NCBI GenBank assembly: GCA_947629725.1
Contig: CANREU010000020.1
Coordinates: 1-15,678, forward strand
Direction: 5' to 3'
Length of the DNA: 15,678 nt
Source: an uncultured Clostridia bacterium
GTDB lineage: Bacteria > Bacillota > Clostridia > Christensenellales > Borkfalkiaceae
The translations under genes and the position numbers were made by a program. This document shows positions 6,346 to 13,500 of this stretch, one piece after another. The notes under the pieces were generated by a model that was given only the letters and a program-made list of their open reading frames with translations, was not told the origin of the DNA and did not search any database. How positions within the stretch are numbered: position 1 is the first letter of the stretch; the number at the start of each line of letters is the position of its first letter.

Positions 6346-8060
6346 ATCTGTTCCCTCACGATCTTGCCTTTCTTTTTGCCGCCGAAATATGCCGTGACGC
6401 GCTCCGTTTCGCTCTCCCGCACTAAAACGAGCGCCCCGTCCTCCTCGCGCGCGCGGAGTTCGCCGCGGGGAAGTTCCCGCCGCATGCGGGAAAGTGCGGT
6501 GAGATAGCCCTTGAATTCGGGGTCCTTCGACCAATCGTAGGTACGGCGGCAGTCGGGGTCGCCGTCCCCCGTGAGCGGGAGCTCGGTGCCGTAGAACACG
6601 CAGGGCATCCCCGTGCAGAAGTAGAGCGCGGAGAGCGCCGTTTTCAGCTTTTCTTTGTCCTCTCCGCACGCGCGCAGGAAGCGGGGGGTATCGTGGTTGT
6701 CGAGGAAGTTGAGCATCATGATGTTCGATTGCCGCATGTTGGACGCGGTGATGCGGTCGATCCGCGCGGCCGCCTCCCCCGCGCCGATCCGCCCGTAGGC
6801 GAAGAAGTCCAAAAAGACCTTTTGCAGCTTGTAGTTCATCACGCCGTCGAACTCATCCCCGCGGAGATACATGCGGTTTTCGTGCCACACTTCGCCGATC
6901 AGGAGCGCCTCGGGGTACTTCTCCTTCACCGCGCGGCGGAGCTCCCGCCAGAAGGTGTGGGAGACCTCGTCCGCCACATCGAGCCGAAGCCCGTCGATCC
7001 CCCACGAGAGATAGGCGAGCGCCACGTTCAGAAGGTATTCCCGCACCTTCGGGGAGCTGGTGTTCCACTTGGGCATATACGGGCAGTCCGCGAAAATCTC
7101 ATAGTTGCAGAGGGTGTGGGACCCACCCCCCTGCCCCCCTCCCGAGGAGGGGGCAAGAACAGAGGCTCCCGAGGAGGGGGCAAGAACAGGGACTCCCGAG
7201 GAGGGGGCGAGGCTTGGGGTTCGGGCGGGGAAATCGCCGCGGATGATGAACCAATCGCAGTAGGCGGACTCCCGTCCCCGCGCCTTCACGTCGGCGAACA
7301 TCGCGTTGCTCTCGTCGCAGTGGTTGAAAACGGCGTCCATAACGATGCGCATCCCCCGCGCGTGGGCGGCGGCGATGAGGGCCTTCAAGTCGTCGTTCGT
7401 GCCGAACATGGGGTCTACCGAGAGGTAGTCCGCAATGTTGTATTTATGGTTGCTCGGAGAGCGGAAAACGGGCGTTAAGTAGAGCGTATTGAACCCCATG
7501 TCCGCAATTTCGCCGAGTTTTTCGAGGATCCCCTTGAGGTCGCCGCCCGTGTAGCACTTCGGCTTCGGGAGCTCCCCCCATGCCTGCGTGATGTAGCTGT
7601 CGTCCTTTTGCATGTCGCCGCGGCGGAAGCGGTCGGGAAAAATCTGATAGACGATCGCCTCCTCCGCCCACGGAACGGGCGCAGCAACGTCCGCCCCGTT
7701 GATGAACGGGTATTGGAAAAAGGTGTAGTAGCCGTGTTTGAAATCATACTCCTCCGTGACGCCGTCCTCGGAAAAGTAATACTCCCGCCCGTCGGAAAGC
7801 GTGAGCAGGAAGATGTAGGCGAACCGGACGTCGTCCGACTTCAGGTCCGCGATATAATAATCGTACAGAGGGGCGCTCCACATCTTTTTGAGACGGGCAA
7901 ACTGCCTCCGTTCGCAAAAATCGTATTTGTTGTTCCAAAGGAGACCGACTTCCTTGAGCCGCTCCCCGCGCGCCGTCCGCAAGACGATGCGCAGCGTGCT
8001 CCCGTCTAAAGGGTAGCAGTATTCGCTGTCCGGCCTGTGATAGATCGCCTCTTTGTTCAC
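6342..8060 (-). CDS. Neopullulanase/cyclomaltodextrinase-like GH13 enzyme
   Basis: A 572-residue GH13 enzyme without signal peptide, so cytoplasmic. It resembles the neopullulanase/maltogenic amylase/cyclomaltodextrinase group: an N-terminal CBM34-like beta domain (about 1-120), then the TIM barrel beginning at AIVYQIFPDRF (135-145). Conserved regions are visible: MDAVFNH (241-247), GLRLDVADEV with nucleophile D361, IGEVWHE with acid/base E390, and FLDNHD with D457. It would hydrolyse imported maltodextrins or cyclodextrins before phosphorolysis. The GTG at 8058-8060 is chosen as start because GAGGAG sits 7 nt upstream (8068-8073); earlier in-frame codons lie within lacI. It begins 14 bp after the lacI stop and overlaps glgP by 4 bp. 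Oddity: residues about 280-315 are a Pro/Ser/Gly tandem repeat that the family lacks (see 7116-7223). Confidence 0.93.
   Translation of the reverse strand: MNKEAIYHRPDSEYCYPLDGSTLRIVLRTARGERLKEVGLLWNNKYDFCERRQFARLKKMWSAPLYDYYIADLKSDDVRFAYIFLLTLSDGREYYFSEDGVTEEYDFKHGYYTFFQYPFINGADVAAPVPWAEEAIVYQIFPDRFRRGDMQKDDSYITQAWGELPKPKCYTGGDLKGILEKLGEIADMGFNTLYLTPVFRSPSNHKYNIADYLSVDPMFGTNDDLKALIAAAHARGMRIVMDAVFNHCDESNAMFADVKARGRESAYCDWFIIRGDFPARTPSLAPSSGVPVLAPSSGASVLAPSSGGGQGGGSHTLCNYEIFADCPYMPKWNTSSPKVREYLLNVALAYLSWGIDGLRLDVADEVSHTFWRELRRAVKEKYPEALLIGEVWHENRMYLRGDEFDGVMNYKLQKVFLDFFAYGRIGAGEAAARIDRITASNMRQSNIMMLNFLDNHDTPRFLRACGEDKEKLKTALSALYFCTGMPCVFYGTELPLTGDGDPDCRRTYDWSKDPEFKGYLTALSRMRRELPRGELRAREEDGALVLVRESETERVTAYFGGKKKGKIVREQI
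7116..7223 (-). repeat. Palindrome-derived 27-bp tandem repeat inside the GH13 gene
   Basis: CCCGAGGAGGGGGC begins at 7141, 7168 and 7195, a 27-bp period, giving the nine-residue units LAPSSGVPV, LAPSSGASV and LAPSSGGGQ (residues 284-310). The left end has CCCCCTC (7135-7141) pairing with GAGGGGG (7147-7153), the same type of palindrome seen between genes. The insert is in frame and falls after FIIRGDFP, before NYEIFADCPYMPKWNT, where relatives have only a short loop. Confidence 0.88.
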
Positions 8061-8074
8061 GCTCTTTCTCCTCT

Positions 8075-8908
8075 TCAGATGCGCACCACGTGGGTATCCA
8101 CTTTCTCGCGCTTGATGGCCTTGTTGTAGCAATCCAAAATTGCGTCGATCCTCTCCTCCGTGACGGACGGGACCAAGAGAATGTCCCTGTCGGAGAGCTC
8201 GGGGAGGTTCAGAAGGCTCTCGTTGACCGTGACGATATTCCCCGTGGGGATATTCGTGAGCCCGTGGTCGGAGAGGAAGGTCACGCGGCGGCACGCCTTG
8301 CGGATCTCCTCTTTGAAGGACTCGCTGTACATATCGACGAGAACGACGGTGTAGTTGCCCTTCCCGAAGTGCGCGTCGCCCGCGTCCGTCACCTTCTTGA
8401 AGTCCTGCAAGACTTGGAAGAAGAGTTCGTCGTGGATGCGGGAGCCCACCGCAAGTAAGGGCACGAAGTTCTCCGCCGCGATCTTGCGGAAGGTCGTCTC
8501 CTCGGTGCCCAAGCACAGGATGGCGTCTGCCGTGTCGATGCGGATCGCCGCAAGATAGGTGCGGATCACGAGATTCAATTTATTTTTTTCGAGCGCTTTT
8601 CCGAGCATCCGCACGAATTGGAAACTCTCCGCCTGCTGCAAAACGGTGTCGTGCTTGTCGGCGAGGAGGATGATATTCGAGCTCTTCCCCTTCGCGAAGG
8701 ACTGCGCGAGCCCCGAGGGGTGATAGTCCAAAATATTGATCGTGTGGAGCACTTTTTGGAGGGTCTCTTTGCTGCACTTGTCCGTGATGCCGTTCAGAAT
8801 GAACGAGACCGTGGTCACGGAGACCCCCGCCTTTTCCGCCACTTTGCGGATGGTGATCTTGTTCTCCTTGCTCTCTGCGCTTTCGGTGATTTCCTTGTTC
8901 TCTTCCAT
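8075..8908 (-). CDS. LacI-family transcriptional regulator, probable maltodextrin repressor
   Basis: A 277-residue regulator. The LacI-type helix-turn-helix is at residues 18-40 (ITIRKVAEKAGVSVTTVSFILNG), followed by the hinge region S46-K-E-T-L ... YHPSGLAQSFAKGKS (62-76), so DNA binding as a dimer is expected. The sugar-sensing part is short and divergent: LacI proteins are usually 330-340 residues, and the common F-x-x-N-D-x-x-A-x-G stretch before the C-terminus is not recognisable. An acidic 16-residue tail precedes the HTH. It is encoded between the binding protein and the GH13 gene (82 bp and 14 bp away), which makes it the likely local regulator, autoregulated with the cluster. Only a weak GGGAG precedes the ATG. 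Effector and operator are unknown; I could not find a convincing operator. Confidence 0.9.
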   Translation of the reverse strand: MEENKEITESAESKENKITIRKVAEKAGVSVTTVSFILNGITDKCSKETLQKVLHTINILDYHPSGLAQSFAKGKSSNIILLADKHDTVLQQAESFQFVRMLGKALEKNKLNLVIRTYLAAIRIDTADAILCLGTEETTFRKIAAENFVPLLAVGSRIHDELFFQVLQDFKKVTDAGDAHFGKGNYTVVLVDMYSESFKEEIRKACRRVTFLSDHGLTNIPTGNIVTVNESLLNLPELSDRDILLVPSVTEERIDAILDCYNKAIKREKVDTHVVRI

Positions 8909-8922
8909 AGCGTCTCCCGTGT

Positions 8923-8979
8923 GCCGCCCGCCCTTGCGGGGCGGACGGCAATTAGGGGGTTGGTGCGGCTCTCCGCCGC
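8923..8979 (-). promoter_or_regulatory. Two hairpins between the binding-protein gene and lacI
   Basis: In the 82-bp gap, GCGGC/GCCGC (8965-8969 with 8975-8979) lies just after the upstream stop codon, and an 11-bp stem with one G-U pair (8923-8933 with 8939-8949) lies about 14 bp before the lacI start. No T run follows either. They are placed where an intercistronic hairpin could protect the abundant binding-protein mRNA while lowering expression of downstream genes, as described for the malE-malF gap of E. coli. That role is inferred. Confidence 0.55.
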
Positions 8980-8990
8980 CTGTGTGGGCC

Positions 8991-10274
8991 TTAAATGATG
9001 CTGTTCAGTGCACTGATGAACTCTGCGAGCGCGCCGCGGAGATCGTCGTCTTCCCCGCCGAGGGACCCGTTGTAGATGGACGTCCCAAGCTGTTTCGCCG
9101 CCTCCCAATAGCGGGAGATCTCGGGGATGATGGGCACGGGAACGGACAGATCGAGCTGCTCGCGGATGACTTTGAAGAAGGGATCGTCCTTCACCGCCGC
9201 ATTCTCCTGGGCGTTCCTGTTCGCGGGATAATATCCCCTCTCCTCCGCGTAGCGGAGCTGGCTCTCCTCGCTCGTGATATACGCCGCAATGCGGCTTGCC
9301 GTAGCCTTGTGCTTGGAGACGTTGTTCACGACGTACTGCTTGCTGTTGGAGAACGCCACGAGGGGCTTTTGCACCCCGTCTACCGTGATGGAGGGCAGGG
9401 TGCGGTATTTGATGGAAGACGCCTTCTTGAAGGTGTCCTGCATCTCCCAGCCGCCCGAGATACATGCGCCGAGGCGCTGGTTCAAGAGGGCGGTCGCGAG
9501 GTTTTTCGCGTCGTCCGACTTGAAGTTTGCGTTGCTCTGGCGGAAATTCGCCGCCGCATAGCGCATGAACTTCATGCCGTTTTCGCTGTTCCAATCGCAG
9601 GCGCCGACGTCGTCGCCGTTCTCGCCGTAGAGGGTGCACCCCATCGCGAAGAAGCCCATGTTCACATAGAAGCCGTCCGTCATGTTGAAGCCGAACGCCT
9701 TCGCCCTCTCTCCGCTGGCGCTGCCGGGGATGACCTTCATCGCATTCGGGTCCACCGAGAGCATCGCGTCTACGCTCGAAAGGAATTCTTCGCTTACGTT
9801 CTTCGTCTCATCGAAGATCTCCGTCGTATAGTACATGATGTAGGTGTCCATCGTGAGAGGGAAGCCGTAGAGTTTCTCTTTGTAGGTCGCCTGCTGGACG
9901 GTCGCGGGGTCGTTGTTCGTGCGGATGTCCGTGGCAAACGTCGCCGCCGTGCCGTCTCTGATCTCCGCGAGGAGACCCGACTGCGCCATGATGCCGACCT
10001 GATCGTGCGGGATGAGGATGACGTCCGCCGCCTTTTCGGGATCTTTGGCGACGACCGACTGCGCGTCCCACGCGTCCTGCACCATGACTTTGATGGTTTC
10101 CTTTACGTCGGGGTTTGCCTCTTTGAACTCGTCAACGAGTTTTTTGAGGAGGACTTGATCTTCCGCGCCGCCCCATACGACGACTTGGTTTTTGTTCCCG
10201 CCGCAACCTGCGAGCGCGCCCGCAGCGAGGCAGGCGCACAGCGCGACCGTGGCAAATTTTGCGAATGTTTTCAT
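8991..10274 (-). CDS. malE: Maltodextrin-binding lipoprotein of the ABC importer
   Basis: A 427-residue extracytoplasmic solute-binding protein. The N-terminus is a lipoprotein signal: K2 and K6, a hydrophobic core, and the lipobox L21-A-G-C24, so the mature protein would be lipid-anchored outside the membrane at C24. The body starts VVVWGGAEDQVLLKKLVDEF, typical of sugar-binding SBP_bac_1/8 proteins, and contains AADVILIPHDQVGIMAQSGLL and YGFPLTMDTYIMYY, both characteristic of MalE-type proteins. It captures maltodextrin and delivers it to MalFG. The start is supported by AAGGAG at 10280-10285. It is the first gene of the cluster; upstream lies repeat-rich intergenic DNA. The ligand is inferred from relatives and from the amylase and phosphorylase genes downstream. 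Confidence 0.92.
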   Translation of the reverse strand: MKTFAKFATVALCACLAAGALAGCGGNKNQVVVWGGAEDQVLLKKLVDEFKEANPDVKETIKVMVQDAWDAQSVVAKDPEKAADVILIPHDQVGIMAQSGLLAEIRDGTAATFATDIRTNNDPATVQQATYKEKLYGFPLTMDTYIMYYTTEIFDETKNVSEEFLSSVDAMLSVDPNAMKVIPGSASGERAKAFGFNMTDGFYVNMGFFAMGCTLYGENGDDVGACDWNSENGMKFMRYAAANFRQSNANFKSDDAKNLATALLNQRLGACISGGWEMQDTFKKASSIKYRTLPSITVDGVQKPLVAFSNSKQYVVNNVSKHKATASRIAAYITSEESQLRYAEERGYYPANRNAQENAAVKDDPFFKVIREQLDLSVPVPIIPEISRYWEAAKQLGTSIYNGSLGGEDDDLRGALAEFISALNSII

Positions 10275-10337
10275 GATTTCTCCTTGATTGTTGTGGAGGA
10301 TCGGCTGCCCCCTTATGAGGAGCGGAGCCTTTCACCT

Positions 10338-10361
10338 CCTCCCTCCCGTTGAGGGGGGAGG
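10338..10361. repeat. C/G-rich palindrome upstream of malE
   Basis: CCTCCCTCCC (10338-10347) pairs with GGGGGGAGG (10353-10361) if one T is bulged. It is of the same type as the palindromes at 442-469 and 3931-3952. Confidence 0.5.
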
Positions 10362-10383
10362 TTTGCGGTGCTCCTACAAATAC

Positions 10384-10453
10384 GTCATGTTGAGCGAAGT
10401 CGAAACATGACCTTATTTATAATACGGATACCCTTCGACAAGCTCAGGGTGAC
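10384..10453. repeat. Two REP-like GTCA elements in opposite orientation
   Basis: The first has arms GTCATGTT (10384-10391) and AACATGAC (10404-10411) around GAGCGAAGTCGA. The second, CCCTTCGACAAGCTCAGGG (10431-10449) followed by TGAC, is the same GTCA-x4-GAGC-x-x-x-GTCGA-x4 plan on the other strand. Both abut TACGTCA or TGACGTA. A third, degenerate GTGACGTA copy follows at about 10478-10485. Confidence 0.7.
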
Positions 10454-10541
10454 GTATTGATAGCCGCTCGGATCGAGGTGACGTATTTATAGCAGGGCAG
10501 GTTGCGGTGCTCCCACGGAGAGGGCAGGTTACGCCCCCTCC

Positions 10542-10576
10542 CCTATCCCCCGCCTCACGGGGAGACGGGGGATGGG
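10542..10576. repeat. Palindrome after the giant gene's stop codon
   Basis: ATCCCCCG (10545-10552) pairs with CGGGGGAT (10566-10573), extended outward by a T-G and two C-G pairs. On the - strand it starts about 14 bp after the giant protein's stop. There is no T run, so termination would be weak or of another kind. Confidence 0.6.
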
Positions 10577-10590
10577 TCGGAAGGATCTGT

Positions 10591-13500
10591 TCAGCTGATG
10601 GCGATGACGCGCGACTTGTAGAGCGACCAGCTCGAATTCGCCTTGTAGGTATCGACGCTTTCCGAAGGCACCTTCACGGTGACTTTGCTCGTCGTCGTGC
10701 TGAACACGTAGGTGCCGAGCGTGGGCGGCGTGGTCGCGTTGATGGTGCAAGTGGTGCCCGTCGGGATGCTGCCGAAGGCATAGCTGCCGATCGCGGTGAC
10801 CTTTTCGCCGATCGTGATGGTCTTGAGCGCGGAGCAGCCGTAGAAGGCGTAGTCGCCGATCTTCGTGACCGCGGTGAGCGTGACAGACGTGATCGCCGTC
10901 TTGTTGTAGAAGGCATACGGCTTGATCTCGGTGAACGTAGAGAAGTCTTCGGGTGCAGTTGTGCCGAGGTACATATACACGATCTTACCCGTCTCGTAGT
11001 CCACGAGCATCTCGTTTTCTACCTTGAAGCTCGTGTTCTCCGCCGCCACCGTAAGGCTCTTGCAAGTTGCAATATACTTGCCCGCACCGAAGATGTCGAG
11101 AATGCTGTCCATGCTCTTCACCTCTTTGGGAATGACGATCGTCGCCAAATCGCCGCTGTAGACGAGGAGCTTGCCGCTCTTATCGACGACCCAGCCGCCG
11201 TCCACCTCGTCGTAGCTGTCCGCCTCGACGAACTTCGCAGTCGAAAGTTTCGCCGCCACAAAGCCGCTGTCCGTCTTATAGGTTTCGATCTTGCCCTGCG
11301 GCACGACGAGCAAACCGATGAAAGCGTCGCTTCCGCCATTGCCGATCGGGAAGCTCTTGTCAACGGTGGGAACGGAGGTGCCATTGAGGATGACAATGCC
11401 GCCGTTTGCGATCCCGTTGAAGCCGTTGCTTGCGATGCTCGTCACGTTCTCGCCGATGGTGAGTTTGGTGAAGCCCGCCTTGTAGAACGCCATCGTACCG
11501 ATCGTCGCGGCATTCACCGTGATCTCCTTATTCACAAAGTTCGCACCCGTGAACGCGTTGTCGGGGATCGCCGCAAGGTTTTTGAAGGGCTCGTAGGATG
11601 CGATCTTCGCGTTGTAGAACGAACTTGCCCCGATCTCGGTGAGCGTACCGAAGGAGAGCGTTTCGAGCCCGCCGCGGTTGTAGAAGCAGCTTGCGGGGAT
11701 CGCCGTGACCTTCGTGAGCGTGACGCTCGTGAGGGTATCCTTGCTCTCAAGGCTGCTGTTCACCGCGAACGCGTAAGGCGCAAGGGTCGTGATGTCCGTC
11801 GAGGAGAAGCTCGCTTCGCTTCCGAAGTAGTAGTAGAGCGTCGTGCCGTCGTAGGAGACGAGGGCGCCGTTCACCACTTTGAGATCGAGGTTGCCCGCCG
11901 CCACCGTGATGGTAAGCGCCTTTGCGGGGAACTTCGATATGGACGTGCCGAGGATGTTCGTGATGTCGTGGATCTTGATGTTCGCGGGGATCTCAAGCGT
12001 ATCCGCAATGGTATCGCCGTAGGACTTCAAGTAGCCGTCGTCGCCGATGACCCACGGGTTCCACTTCGCATAGAGGGTGATGTCGTCGGAGACGGTATCC
12101 TCGTCGAAGTCGAACTGTTTCGTCCAGTTGTCGCCGTCCTTCGTCCACCAGCCCTCGAACGTCCAGCCCGTGCGGGTCGGGTTCTTGGCGGGTGCGGTGA
12201 CGTGTTCGCCCTTCTTCACGGTCTGCGTCGCCACAAAACCGCTCGGCTTGGTGCCGCCGTTGAGATCGAAGGTGACGAGCGCGCCCTTCTCCCACTTCGC
12301 ATAGAGGGTGGTGTTCTGCGTGATCTCGCTCTCGAAGTTGAACTGCTCGCCCCATTGCCCATCGGAGGTGCCGTCCTTCGTGTACCAGCCGAGGAACTCG
12401 TAGCCCGCTCTCGTGGGAGCGTCGGGCTCGGAGGCCTTTTCGCCCGAGCGGAGCGCCTGCCAATCGACAGAGGAGCCCTCATTGCTGTTGAATTCCACCC
12501 AGAGGGCGTTCTCTTCCCACTTCGCCCAGAGCTCGAGGGATTCGTCCTTGATGACGGAGCCGAACGCGGTGTACTTGTTATCCTCGGTGCAGGCGGCGTC
12601 GGTGTACCAACCTGCGAAGATCTTGCCCTTCCACTTCGGGGTAGCGGGTTCGTTGAAGACCGCGCCCCAGTTGACTGCCGCAGTCGGTGCCGCAGGTGCG
12701 CCTTCGCCCTCGCCCATGTGATAGGTAACGGCTACGGTGATCGCCTTGTAACGCGTACTCGCATACCAGTTCCAGTTGACGCGGGTGCTCTGCGTGTAGG
12801 TAGATTTCGCGGAATTCGGAACATAGAGTGTGCAAACGGTCTTGTTGCCAGTGCTGCCGCCGCCGAACGGGTGGGTGTTATCGGTACAACTATTCTTTGC
12901 GTCACCCAGTGTGGGAGGCGTTGTTGCGTAAATGTAAATTGTTTTCAGAGTTTTGCTCAGACCTGCCGAGGTGAAAGAGCTCTTCCCGATCGTCTTGATG
13001 TTCGGTCCGATCCAAAGCGTGGTGATTGCAGAGCAACCCGTGAATGCGGATGCCGCAATCGTCGTGGCCTTCATGAGTTTCACCGTCTTCAAGGTGGTGA
13101 TGCTGCTGAACGCCGCCGTGATGCTCGTGCCGTTCCAGACGATGTCCACGAGTTTGGTCGCCTTGAAGGCGTCGGCGCCGATGGTCGTCACGTTCTCGAA
13201 CGGGGTGAAGTCGGTCATGCCCGCGCAGCTCTCGAACGCGCCCTTGCCGACCGTTTTGAGCTCCGCCGAGAAGGCGAGCGTCTTCGCGGTCGCGAGGTGC
13301 CCGTAGAAGGCGCTCTCGCCGATCTCGGTGACATTCTCCCAGGTGAGTTCCGTCCCCTCGTCGCCGAAGAAGGCGTAGAGGACCGTGCCGTCGTAGGAGA
13401 GGAGGGCGCCGTGCTCCATCTTGAAGGAGGTGCTGTCCCCTGCCACCGTAAACGAGGTGCATTGGCCGAGCTTCGTCTTGGTGCCGAAGATGTCGAGAAT

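Larger units (their letters stand above)
10275..10590. other. Repeat-rich intergenic region upstream of malE
   Basis: This 316-bp gap between the giant protein's stop and malE holds no gene. It contains C/G-rich palindromes at both ends and an AT-richer middle (10376-10490) with three GTCA-type elements. The malE promoter must lie here if the cluster has its own. TATAAA-like boxes occur on the - strand near 10417-10425 and 10484-10490, but none has a convincing -35 partner, so I do not call one. Confidence 0.6.

Noticed and set aside
6346..6669. Upstream extension of the phosphorylase frame
   Set aside because: It lies wholly within the GH13 coding sequence and reads as Arg-rich nonsense; the ATG overlapping the GH13 stop has a GAGGG 7 nt ahead.
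7141..7210. CRISPR-like or other functional RNA repeat
   Set aside because: There are only about three units, no spacers, and they are in frame inside an intact enzyme gene.
8736..10352. A 538-codon + strand frame opposite malE and lacI
   Set aside because: It is antisense to two well-supported genes, shows no family motifs, and starts inside lacI without a ribosome binding site.
10414..10450. A malE promoter over the - strand TATAAA near 10420
   Set aside because: The only TTG box upstream (TTGTCG) gives a 14-bp spacer and belongs to the repeat element, so the match is too weak to call.
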